From Nitrospiraceae bacterium (lineage in GTDB: Bacteria > Nitrospirota > Nitrospiria > Nitrospirales > UBA8639), in assembly GCA_020632595.1 (NCBI GenBank), contig JACKFF010000008.1, positions 1 to 64,000 of the forward strand: a stretch of 64,000 nt of DNA, read 5' to 3'. Position 1 is the stretch's first letter; each line of letters opens with the position of its first letter. Made by a program: the position numbers and the translations under genes. Shown here piece after piece: positions 33,441 through 41,083 of this stretch. The notes under the pieces were generated by a model. That model was not told the origin of the DNA. It saw only the letters and a program-made list of their open reading frames with translations, and searched no databases.

Positions 33441-35312
33441 TTGATAACAATTTTTAAAACATTGGTGAGTGTGCTGCTTTTCGTTCTGCTTCATGCCGGG
33501 TTGGCATTGGGCATGGGTAACCAGGCCTTGCCCACGATTGAAGGGCAGGCAGGCCAGGATATTTTCTACCAAACTCCGGGGTCTATTTCCAGTCCGTCTG
33601 TCGCGGAAAGCCCTCAGGGCTATTCCTCTTACCCTCTGGTGGATAACCGGTTAGTCGTGTGGTTTGTGACTCAGCAACACACCTATTTCGGTGGCTTTGT
33701 CTTATCTATTCCTTTGTTTAGCTTGTTATTAGAATTTTTAGGAATCACGCGAAAAAAACAGGCATCCCAACAGAAATTGGATGGATTGGCCCATGATATT
33801 TTGCGTGTAGCACTGTTATCGCTTTCTATTACGGCCTTGTTAGGCTCTTTCATGCTGGTAACCTTTGTGACTCTTTATCCGGGGTTTATGAATTACATGG
33901 GGGGGACATTTAAGCCGGTCATGCCCGTGTATGCGATGGTGTTTGTGAGTGAAGCCTTCCTCCTGGCCCTCTATTATTACACCTGGGATTTCCTTAAAAC
34001 CCCGGCGCTGAAGTGGGTGCATATGACTCTTGGTGTGCTCTCCAATGCAACCGGAGTCATTTTGTTGTTGTTAGCGAATTCATGGGCTTCGTTTATGATG
34101 GCTCCGGCCGGGGTTGATGCCCAAGGTCATTTTTTAGGGAATGTGTGGCATCTCCTGCACTCTCCATTATGGAATCCATTGAATACACACCGTTTTTTGG
34201 CGGATATTATGTCGGGTGGCGCAGTGGTTGTCGCCTATGCGACCTACCGGTTTTTCATGTCAAAAACCGCGGAGGACCGCGCGTATTATGATTGGGTTGG
34301 ACATGTTTTTCTTGTAGTGGTGGTGTGTGCGCTTCTCCCCATGCCCCTTGCCGGCTACTGGTTGATGAGGGCTGTGTTTGAATTCAGGCAAACGATGGGC
34401 ATGGCGATGATGGGAGGCATGTTGTCGTGGCTGTTTGTTCTCCAAGCGATTATGGTTGGGGTCTTGTTTTTAGGAATTAACTATTACATCTGGCAATCCT
34501 TGGCGCGCCTTCAAGGTGGTGAGCGCTTTCATTCCCATTTTAAGGCGATTCTTTTTGCACTGATGGTGTGTTTTCTCGTGTGGTTTACACCGCATACCAT
34601 TGCCATGAGTGGCAGTGAGATGAAAGCGATGGGCGCGGCACAGCACCCGGTCATTGGTCAATTCGGTGTGATGTCCGCGAAGAATGGTGCGGTTAATGTC
34701 ATGATCTGTTTAACCGCGTTGAGTTACATTTTGTATCGGCGAGCCAATCGTGTGATGACAGCCAAGTGGTCATCAAAGGGAAATATTTTCTTATTGGTGT
34801 TATTTCTCATGGGGATTGCCAATATTGTGTGGTTGGCCATTTACGGGTTCTATATTCCGGCAAATGTTCGGGTGGGTCTTTCAGCGCCTCAAGGAATGAC
34901 AACCGCGACCGTGGTTGTTGGAGGGATATTATTGAATCGATTATTGTTGCGGGGCGCCCATATTAATGGGCCTGTGCATTGGGGGCGTATTACCCCGCGT
35001 GGGATTGTGTCGCTGTTTGTCGTTGCTGCCGCGTTTACCTGGGTAATGGGGTTGATGGGGTACATCAGGTCTGTGGGCCGATTGGGATGGCATATTTCTG
35101 AATTAATGCCCGATCGATCCTCGTGGGCATTTACGCCTTCCCTGGGATTTGCTGCGAAAATGGTCACCCTCAATATGATTGTTTTTTGGTCGTCGGTCTT
35201 TTTTGTGTTTTGGCTTAGCCGATGGGATCAGCGAGTGGTAGAGCGGAGAACGGCTGAATTTTCAAGGCCTTCCCCGGTGATTCAGGTCATTTCAGAAGAG
35301 GAATCCGCGTAA
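33441..35312 (+). CDS. Cytochrome bd-like oxidase subunit, first paralogue
   Basis: A 623-residue membrane protein with an N-terminal signal-like helix and about 14 transmembrane helices, distantly related to CydA. The canonical GRQPW quinol-binding signature is missing. Conserved His residues include those in QQHTYFGG, WVHMT, VWHLLHSPLWNP, LNTHRF, TPHTIAMSG, QHPVIG and WHISEL. Compared with the second paralogue, MPVYAM lacks the His of MHIYAL and AFTPSLGF lacks the His of AYTHTIGF. This copy may bind fewer metals. Translation starts at TTG 33441. The gene overlaps the next ATG by one base. Electron donor and function are inferred only. Confidence 0.84.
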   Translation: MITIFKTLVSVLLFVLLHAGLALGMGNQALPTIEGQAGQDIFYQTPGSISSPSVAESPQGYSSYPLVDNRLVVWFVTQQHTYFGGFVLSIPLFSLLLEFLGITRKKQASQQKLDGLAHDILRVALLSLSITALLGSFMLVTFVTLYPGFMNYMGGTFKPVMPVYAMVFVSEAFLLALYYYTWDFLKTPALKWVHMTLGVLSNATGVILLLLANSWASFMMAPAGVDAQGHFLGNVWHLLHSPLWNPLNTHRFLADIMSGGAVVVAYATYRFFMSKTAEDRAYYDWVGHVFLVVVVCALLPMPLAGYWLMRAVFEFRQTMGMAMMGGMLSWLFVLQAIMVGVLFLGINYYIWQSLARLQGGERFHSHFKAILFALMVCFLVWFTPHTIAMSGSEMKAMGAAQHPVIGQFGVMSAKNGAVNVMICLTALSYILYRRANRVMTAKWSSKGNIFLLVLFLMGIANIVWLAIYGFYIPANVRVGLSAPQGMTTATVVVGGILLNRLLLRGAHINGPVHWGRITPRGIVSLFVVAAAFTWVMGLMGYIRSVGRLGWHISELMPDRSSWAFTPSLGFAAKMVTLNMIVFWSSVFFVFWLSRWDQRVVERRTAEFSRPSPVIQVISEEESA

Positions 35313-36019
35313 TGAGAATCAGTTCTTGGCAACACAATAAATTAGAGGATGTGAAGCGGAGCCGGGTAAGCGCGGCATGTTTGACATGGTTGGTCGTGGG
35401 TCTTTTGATAAATGGAAGTAGTGCCGCGTGGGCCCAAGAGGCCCCGAGCTCAGGACCTTCCAGTGGTTCGATGGTGTTGGAGGATTTTCAGCATCCTGAT
35501 GCTAAAGGCTTCCCCCAAGGATGGGAGGCTCAGCGAAGTACGGTTACAGCCCATGAAACCTATACGATTCAAGAAGAGGACGGGACTTTTTTTCTTTCTG
35601 CGAAAAATGCCAACCAACGGGTGTATACCAAGCATATGACGTGGGATCCGAAACAACACCCTATTCTGACCTGGCGTTGGAGAATACAGAGTGTTCCCGA
35701 TGATGCCGATTTCCTGGCGGCCATCTACCCGTCATTGGATGTCGACTTAATGTTTATTCCCGTGAACACGAAATACGTGTGGAGTGCCACCCTTCCGGTA
35801 GGGTCTGTCAAGGAGGGTGGCATGTTTAGTTCAACAGAAATTGTTATTCGCAGTGGGACTGAATCCCTTGGGAAATGGGTTGAAGAGCGGGTTAATGTGT
35901 ATGAAGATTTTTTGAAGATTCATGATCATGAACCGGCTCCACATGCCTGGGGTATTTCCTTGTTAGGGGGGCCGGGAGTGGAGGTGGATTTCGGTTCAAT
36001 CTCAATCATCCAACGGTGA
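35312..36019 (+). CDS. DUF3047 exported protein
   Basis: A 235-residue exported protein. An Ala/Leu-rich signal segment (about 15-35) precedes a DUF3047 (PF11249) domain with the conserved EDFQHPDAKGFPQGWE, PILTWRWRI, DDADFLAAIY and EVDFGSISI. The function of the family is unknown. It overlaps the bd-like oxidase stop by one base (TAATG), so it is probably translationally coupled and co-regulated with the oxidase. The domain resembles carbohydrate-binding beta sandwiches, but no catalytic residues can be named. Confidence 0.85.
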   Translation: MRISSWQHNKLEDVKRSRVSAACLTWLVVGLLINGSSAAWAQEAPSSGPSSGSMVLEDFQHPDAKGFPQGWEAQRSTVTAHETYTIQEEDGTFFLSAKNANQRVYTKHMTWDPKQHPILTWRWRIQSVPDDADFLAAIYPSLDVDLMFIPVNTKYVWSATLPVGSVKEGGMFSSTEIVIRSGTESLGKWVEERVNVYEDFLKIHDHEPAPHAWGISLLGGPGVEVDFGSISIIQR

Positions 36020-36038
36020 TCTTGGGCGGAAATGAAAT

Positions 36039-36416
36039 GTGAAAGTGACTCCATCGAAAATATTTGATGTCTTTTTGGGTATTCTGGGACTAGGGACAGT
36101 GGGCCTCTTGATCGGGGTCTTTATGGGTGGGGGATGGCTTCCTGTCGCGCTAGCAGTGGGTGCCCTTCTTGGCGCAGGGGTAGGCTTAGTAGGCGGCCGG
36201 GGATTTTTTTTGAGCATTTTTATCGGGACCATTTTAGGCGGATTGTTGGCATTAGGACTGAGTGGGACTGAGGCTGTGACCGTTGGCGCCGCCTCCGGGG
36301 CGGCGATGGGTGGATTTTTGGGAACTTGGATTTCGATGCTCATTGAAACCTGGCAACAACGAAATCAGAACCTTCCTGAGTCGAACGTCAAGGATCATGG
36401 TCCTATTCAACCCTAA
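36039..36416 (+). CDS. Small glycine-rich membrane protein
   Basis: A 125-residue protein with three to four short hydrophobic helices rich in Gly and Ala (GLIGVFMGGGW, LGAGVGLVGG, TILGGLLALGL). These are glycine-zipper-like segments, seen in small pore or packing subunits. No ligand motif is visible. It follows the DUF3047 gene by 19 bases and precedes the FGE-like pair. The start is GTG 36039. Function unknown. Conservation in related oxidase clusters would be the test. Confidence 0.6.
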   Translation: MKVTPSKIFDVFLGILGLGTVGLLIGVFMGGGWLPVALAVGALLGAGVGLVGGRGFFLSIFIGTILGGLLALGLSGTEAVTVGAASGAAMGGFLGTWISMLIETWQQRNQNLPESNVKDHGPIQP

Positions 36417-36466
36417 TCAAACTGAAGCATCGTGCTGAGTATGGCGAAGCGAGAGGAAAAATAGTA

Positions 36467-37384
36467 ATGGAAAATCAACGGGTCCTCATGGGGGCCATTT
36501 TGTTTGTGTTTGGCTCTTTCATCATGATGATCGTGATGTTGATTGTTATGACCTATAAAGGGAAAAAAGATTTAAATGAGTTGTCGGCTGGTCAATCGGC
36601 CAATGTCCGTGTGTTGCAGCCAATGCCCACACAAGACTTTTCTATGTATAAAACGCTCGTGGGGGATGATAATCGTGAAATGGTCGAAATTCCTGAAGGA
36701 CCATTTACCATGGGCATTGGCGATGGAGACCCCGATGAAGGGCCACCCCATCCGGTTTACCTCCAAACGTTTTATATCGATCTTAAAGAAGTCACGCAGG
36801 CCGATTATGAGCGGTATATCAACATGACGAAACGGGACAAGCCTAAGGTTCCCGTTTTTGAAGATGATGTCTCCAAATTGATCGGGCCCGATTATCCGGT
36901 GGTGGCGGTGACCTGGAACGATGCCTTTGGGTATTGTCGTTGGGCTGGCAAGCGGTTGCCGACAGAAGCGGAGTGGGAAAAAGCGGCAAGGGGAGAAGGA
37001 AAACGCCGTTATCCCTGGGGTGATAAGTTTGACTATCAGTTTGCCAATGTGGATGGGGAGGAGGATGGCTTTCAGTATTTAGCTCCCGTGGGATCTTATG
37101 AAGTAGGCAGAAGCCCATTTGGACTCTATGATGTCACCGGCAATGTGGCTGAGTGGGTTATGGATAGTTACGCTGCAGACTATTACCAGCAGGCTCCGTA
37201 TCGGGACCCACCTGGCCCAAAAGACGAAGACGAGAATAAAGTCATTCGTGGCGGTTCTTGGCGTGAATCTCGTATAGGCGCCAGGGTGACCAAGCGTTTT
37301 GCAGCGAAAATGTGGAGGAACGATGCCAGTGTTGGATTTCGGTGCGCAAAAGATCCTCCGACTGTGACTCCTCAAGCCTCATAA
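36467..37384 (+). CDS. Membrane-anchored FGE-like protein, non-catalytic, copy 2
   Basis: A 305-residue protein with one N-terminal transmembrane anchor (about 8-30) and a periplasmic FGE-sulfatase domain (PF03781). Hallmarks are IPEGPFTMGIGDGDPDEG, YPVVAVTWNDAFGYCRWAGKRL, LPTEAEWEKAARGEG, TGNVAEWVMDSY and VGFRCA. The segment after IRGGSWRES lacks the two catalytic Cys of formylglycine-generating enzymes. The gene lies inside the oxidase cluster with a second copy 85 bases downstream. It probably acts as a structural or binding subunit (inference). Confidence 0.84.
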   Translation: MENQRVLMGAILFVFGSFIMMIVMLIVMTYKGKKDLNELSAGQSANVRVLQPMPTQDFSMYKTLVGDDNREMVEIPEGPFTMGIGDGDPDEGPPHPVYLQTFYIDLKEVTQADYERYINMTKRDKPKVPVFEDDVSKLIGPDYPVVAVTWNDAFGYCRWAGKRLPTEAEWEKAARGEGKRRYPWGDKFDYQFANVDGEEDGFQYLAPVGSYEVGRSPFGLYDVTGNVAEWVMDSYAADYYQQAPYRDPPGPKDEDENKVIRGGSWRESRIGARVTKRFAAKMWRNDASVGFRCAKDPPTVTPQAS

Positions 37385-37469
37385 GCAATAATCAAACTCC
37401 TCGTCGGCGAGACCAATCGCCCATAGTTTCTCGGAATAGGCAATCTTGACGGACCGGAAATAGGGGAAC

Positions 37470-38354
37470 ATGGACGGTCGATTCAAACTTATTTTTCTGA
37501 TTGCGGTGTTATTTATGACCGGGTTGCCGGTATTGGGAATATTGAGGGGAACCGATGCTCCTCCAACTCCCCCGGATCGCGATTTTCCATCTCAGCCTTC
37601 TTCAGCATCGGAGGCATCGTCTGAGGCATCAAGGGATGAGGCGATTTCTGGTCGGGCAAATGAAGATGAGATGGTTGAAATTCCTGCCGGGGAATTCATT
37701 CTTGGGAGTAATCAAGGTGGATTCAATGAGAAGCCTGCCCACGTCGCTCATCTCGATGCATATTGGATTGATCGGTACGAGGTCACCTATCAGCGGTATA
37801 TGGAATTTGTTGAAGCTACCGGACATCGTCAGCCTGGTCCACCTTCCCGCTATGCCGAAAAGCTCGGTTTGCTGCGAGGCCCTCATCAGCCGATTACCTA
37901 TGTGTCATGGAGTGATGCGAATGACTATTGTCAATGGAGAGGCAAGCGTCTTCCTACTGAACAAGAATGGGAAAAGGCTATGCGAGGGACAGATGGTCGC
38001 ACCTGGCCGTGGGGTGAGGGTCTCAGCGGCCATCCTGCCAATTTTGCAGGAGAGGCCGATGGTTATGTGGTGTCTGCTCCGGTTGGGGCTTTTCCTCTTG
38101 ACCAGAGTGTTTTTGGAGTTTATGACGGCGCAGGAAATGTTATGGAATGGACGGATAATTGGTATGTGGAGGATCTCTACCTTCAAGAGAATGCTGCTAC
38201 ACCCACGAGTAATGGGTCTCCTTCTACCTACAAGACAATGAGAGGTAGTGGCTATACGAGCCAGGGAGTCGATATCAGAATAACCAATAGAAGTTTTATG
38301 GTTCCTGATTTCCGAGACGAGACGATTGGTTTCAGATGTGCACGGTCAGATTAG
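37470..38354 (+). CDS. Membrane-anchored FGE-like protein, non-catalytic, copy 3
   Basis: A 294-residue protein with an N-terminal transmembrane segment (about 5-25), an acidic low-complexity linker (PSSASEASSEASRDEA) and an FGE-sulfatase domain. Hallmarks are MVEIPAGEFILGSN, ITYVSWSDANDYCQWRGKRLP, PTEQEWEKAMRGTDG, AGNVMEWTDNWY and IGFRCARSD. The active-site cysteines are missing: the segment reads MRGSGYTSQGVD. It is the last gene of the first oxidase run, and a divergent small gene and promoter region follow. The role is unknown. Confidence 0.84.
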   Translation: MDGRFKLIFLIAVLFMTGLPVLGILRGTDAPPTPPDRDFPSQPSSASEASSEASRDEAISGRANEDEMVEIPAGEFILGSNQGGFNEKPAHVAHLDAYWIDRYEVTYQRYMEFVEATGHRQPGPPSRYAEKLGLLRGPHQPITYVSWSDANDYCQWRGKRLPTEQEWEKAMRGTDGRTWPWGEGLSGHPANFAGEADGYVVSAPVGAFPLDQSVFGVYDGAGNVMEWTDNWYVEDLYLQENAATPTSNGSPSTYKTMRGSGYTSQGVDIRITNRSFMVPDFRDETIGFRCARSD

Positions 38355-38399
38355 GACCAAAAAACCGTTAATGTTTTGTGTGGGGCTAAGGTGAAAAAA

Positions 38400-38504
38400 T
38401 TAAAGAAAATCAAAATAGTAGAGGATAAGAAACACAGCAAGCAGAATATTGACAACCATTCCGGCCAAAACTATAATGTCGAACACTTTTGCATTTGTAC
38501 GCAT
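38400..38504 (-). CDS. 34-residue single-helix membrane protein
   Basis: A 35-codon open frame on the minus strand, starting ATG 38504 and ending TAA at 38400-38402. It encodes one hydrophobic helix (VLAGMVVNILLAVFLILYYF) after a short basic head (MRTNAKVFD). A GAGGG ribosome-binding site lies 7 bases before the ATG. A TTGACA/TATTCA pair sits just upstream. It is much too short for automatic gene callers. The composition and the ribosome-binding site make a real gene likely. It lies between the two oxidase gene runs and may be a small oxidase subunit, but this is inference. Confidence 0.58.
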   Translation of the reverse strand: MRTNAKVFDIIVLAGMVVNILLAVFLILYYFDFL

Positions 38505-38538
38505 GAGTAATCCCTCTTTTACGTGATCAATAAATGTT

Positions 38539-38568
38539 TGAATAGCACGAAAAATAATAATGTGTCAA
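38539..38568 (-). promoter_or_regulatory. Possible minus-strand promoter for the 34-residue gene
   Basis: On the minus strand a perfect TTGACA (38563-38568) is followed after 18 bases by TATTCA (38539-38544). It is 35 bases upstream of the ATG at 38504 and would drive the small gene alone. Confidence 0.4.
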
Positions 38569-38631
38569 TGAAGTTTATTAGGTGAAATTGTTTAATTTTT
38601 GGACGCGAATTAAGCATAGGGAGGAATTGAG

Positions 38632-38766
38632 ATGGGGGATTCAACGGCTGTCATAAGGGAGTCAACGGAGTTAGAGACTAAAATAGGAAAAGCAATTTTT
38701 TATCTGACCTGCTCAGTGAGTCTATGGTTCTTTTATTGGTTTGCCGGTATTCAGTGTCCCTGCTAA
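38632..38766 (+). CDS. 44-residue membrane protein with C-terminal CPC
   Basis: A 44-residue reading frame, ATG 38632 to TAA 38766, with a GGGAGG ribosome-binding site 7 bases upstream. A charged head (MGDSTAVIRESTELETKIGK) is followed by one hydrophobic, Trp-rich helix (AIFYLTCSVSLWFFYWFAG) and the tail IQCPC. The terminal Cys-Pro-Cys could bind a metal. It begins the plus-strand run that continues with the next tiny gene and the second bd-like oxidase, so it may be a small subunit of that enzyme. Confidence 0.58.
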   Translation: MGDSTAVIRESTELETKIGKAIFYLTCSVSLWFFYWFAGIQCPC

Positions 38767-38827
38767 AAACCATGACTTCCAAATATGTAATCAATCATTT
38801 AATTCTTTTAGACCCAAGGAGGAGCGC

Positions 38828-38944
38828 ATGCAGACAGTTCTGTATGTCATAGTTTCATTGGTCATCTGTTTTGTGTATTTCCAGGCATTGGATTATGTCT
38901 TGATGGATGCCCAGGGACTCGATTATTTCTACATGTTCCGTTAG
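38828..38944 (+). CDS. 38-residue membrane protein (CydX-like size)
   Basis: ATG 38828 to TAG 38944 encodes a single-helix protein (MQTVLYVIVSLVICFVYFQA, then LDYVLMDAQGLDYFYMFR). The strong AAGGAGGAG ribosome-binding site and the start make this a firm small gene. A longer frame from 38741 is not supported. It lies 101 bases before the second bd-like oxidase. CydX/CbdX-type small subunits of bd oxidases are of similar size, but no sequence similarity is claimed. It may be a small subunit of the bd-like oxidase. Confidence 0.65.
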   Translation: MQTVLYVIVSLVICFVYFQALDYVLMDAQGLDYFYMFR

Positions 38945-39045
38945 TTGAAAATTTATGAGTTTGGAATTTGAGATAAAGATTTAGACGATTTATTCGGTAA
39001 TTTTGATGGGTTTAACTCAACACGTTTTCACAAGGAGGTAGGTCA

Positions 39046-41016
39046 ATGGGTCGCCTGTTCAATCAAATGACCCGGGGAAAGAAAAAGTTGTTCGCCGTAT
39101 CGGCCTTGATGGTGATGGCCTGTCTGCTGTTGTTGCCGATTTTCCTGTCAGTCACCGCCGTGGCAGGAGGGGGAGGGGCGCCAGCAGGGGGTCCTCCTGC
39201 GGATGTCGTTGCCGCGCAAAAGGCAGCAGGCGAGGAAGGGGAGCCGGAAAAAGTGGAAATGGGCCGGGACGTTTATTACAAGACTGAAGGCCCAGCCATT
39301 GGAATGCCGGCACCTGTAACGGAAGACAATGAAACTTTTTATCCTCGGTATAACTTTGAGAGTCGTGTGCTTCTTTGGGTGGCCAACCAGCAGCATCTTT
39401 ATTATGGAAGTTTTGTGTTGGCGGTGCCAATCTTTTGTATGTGTATCGAATTTGCCGGAATGGTCAGCAAAGATAAAGCCATGGCCAAGAAATATGATCA
39501 ATTGGCCTATGATTTCATCAAGATCAGCCTGACGGCATATTCCTTAACCGCCATCCTTGGTGGGATTCTGATCTTTACCTTCCTCACGCTCTATCCGGCC
39601 TTTTTTGGATATTTGTCTAGTATTTTCCGGCCGGTCATGCACATCTATGCCTTAACTTTCGTGGCGGAAAGTGCAACCCTCTATATCTATTATTACGGTT
39701 GGGACAAGATGCGGGAAGGTGTTCTAAAGTGGGTTCATCTCAGCATGTCCGTCATCTTGAATGTGATCGGAACGGTATTGATGTTCCTTGCCAATTCATG
39801 GATTGCATTTATGATGTCACCGGCTGGAGTAGATGAGCAAGGACGTTATCTTGGAAATATTTGGCACGTAATTCATACGGCGCTGTGGAATCCTTTGAAT
39901 GTACATCGAATTCTAGGGAACATGGCTTTTGGTGGTGGTGTGGTGGCTGCCTATGCAGCCTATCGCTTCCTTTCTTCAAAAACGGATGAAGAGCGGGCCC
40001 ATTATGACTGGATGGGCTACATCGCAATGAGTTTAGGTGTAGCATTTCTCATCCCACTGCCCTTTGCAGGCTATTGGTTGATGCGTGAGGTATATGCCTA
40101 TCGACAGCAAATGGGTATTACCCTGATGGGTGGATTATTGGCCTGGTTGTTTATTATTCAAGCCACCATGATCGGAATTCTGTTCTTGACCACCAATTAT
40201 TACTTGTGGCAAGCCCTTGGACGAATGACGGGTGGTGAACGATTCCAAAAATATATTAAGTATCTGGTGTTTATTTTGGTTGTTGGTCTTCTAGTGTTCA
40301 TTACGCCACATACCATCGTCATGACACCGGCTGAATTGAAAGCTATGGGTGGTCAACAGCATCCGGTTCTTGGAAATTATGGAGTCATGTCGGCAAAAAA
40401 TGGTGGCATTAACGCCATTATTATGACGACGGTTTTAAGCTTTATTTGGTATCAGCGAGGGAACAGGGTTCCAACTGTTAGCTGGGCCAAATTTGGCAAT
40501 ATATTTATGGGATGTTTCTTCATTATAGCCCAACTAAACAATGTATGGTTGGCTTGCTATGGATATTTCATTCCTGCCAACGTTCGAATTGGTTTGTCGG
40601 TGCCTCAGGTTGCCGGGACATTGTCTTGTCTTCTGTTAATGACGCCGCTGAATCTTGCGATGTTAAAAAATGGAAGACAGTTAGGACCGATTAGATGGGG
40701 TCAAATTCCACCACGGTCGCAATATGCCATCATCATGTTGGCCACCGCATTCACTTGGATGATGGGATTGATGGGCTATATCCGTTCTTCAGTGAGATTG
40801 TTCTGGCACGTTAACGAGGTTATGCGGGATAACTCTCCATGGGCTTATACCCATACAATCGGGTTTGCAGCCAACGTTATTTCGTTTAACGTGTTGTTTT
40901 TCTGGATCAGTATTATGTTTGTCTTTTGGTTAGGAACCCTCGGTGCGAAAAAAGTTCCGGTTCCTTCACCGGCCGGGCAGCCAGTTCCATCTCCTCAGTC
41001 TGCAACTGGTCATTGA
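39046..41016 (+). CDS. Cytochrome bd-like oxidase subunit, second paralogue
   Basis: A 656-residue protein with a signal-like N-terminal helix, an acidic Gly/Ala-rich linker, and about 14 transmembrane helices. The GRQPW motif of CydA is absent. Potential haem/metal ligands are His117 (QQHLYYG), His199 (MHIYAL), His231, His274 and His277 (WHVIH), His287, His422 (TPHTIVM), His439 (QQHPV), His588 (FWHVNE) and His603 (YTHTIGF). More histidines are present than in the first paralogue. A role as terminal oxidase receiving electrons from the cytochromes c downstream is inferred from the cluster. Similar 'bd-like' oxidases are known from Nitrospira genomes. GGAGGTAGG precedes the ATG. Confidence 0.88.
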   Translation: MGRLFNQMTRGKKKLFAVSALMVMACLLLLPIFLSVTAVAGGGGAPAGGPPADVVAAQKAAGEEGEPEKVEMGRDVYYKTEGPAIGMPAPVTEDNETFYPRYNFESRVLLWVANQQHLYYGSFVLAVPIFCMCIEFAGMVSKDKAMAKKYDQLAYDFIKISLTAYSLTAILGGILIFTFLTLYPAFFGYLSSIFRPVMHIYALTFVAESATLYIYYYGWDKMREGVLKWVHLSMSVILNVIGTVLMFLANSWIAFMMSPAGVDEQGRYLGNIWHVIHTALWNPLNVHRILGNMAFGGGVVAAYAAYRFLSSKTDEERAHYDWMGYIAMSLGVAFLIPLPFAGYWLMREVYAYRQQMGITLMGGLLAWLFIIQATMIGILFLTTNYYLWQALGRMTGGERFQKYIKYLVFILVVGLLVFITPHTIVMTPAELKAMGGQQHPVLGNYGVMSAKNGGINAIIMTTVLSFIWYQRGNRVPTVSWAKFGNIFMGCFFIIAQLNNVWLACYGYFIPANVRIGLSVPQVAGTLSCLLLMTPLNLAMLKNGRQLGPIRWGQIPPRSQYAIIMLATAFTWMMGLMGYIRSSVRLFWHVNEVMRDNSPWAYTHTIGFAANVISFNVLFFWISIMFVFWLGTLGAKKVPVPSPAGQPVPSPQSATGH

Positions 41017-41043
41017 ACGAAAAATACAATTACAAACAATCGT

Positions 41044-41064
41044 GGGGCTGCATTAGGCAGCCCC
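41044..41064 (+). promoter_or_regulatory. Intercistronic hairpin between oxidase and cytochrome c genes
   Basis: A perfect 8-bp stem (ggggctgc/gcagcccc) with loop attag lies between the oxidase stop and the cytochrome c start. There is no T run, so it is not a simple terminator. It may stabilise the upstream mRNA or set the ratio of oxidase to cytochrome. Confidence 0.55.
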
Positions 41065-41083
41065 CAAGTTGGAGGATTGCACT

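Noticed and set aside
36467..38354. Sulfatase activation by the FGE-like genes
   Set aside because: Catalytic cysteines are missing and no sulfatase gene is present in the window.
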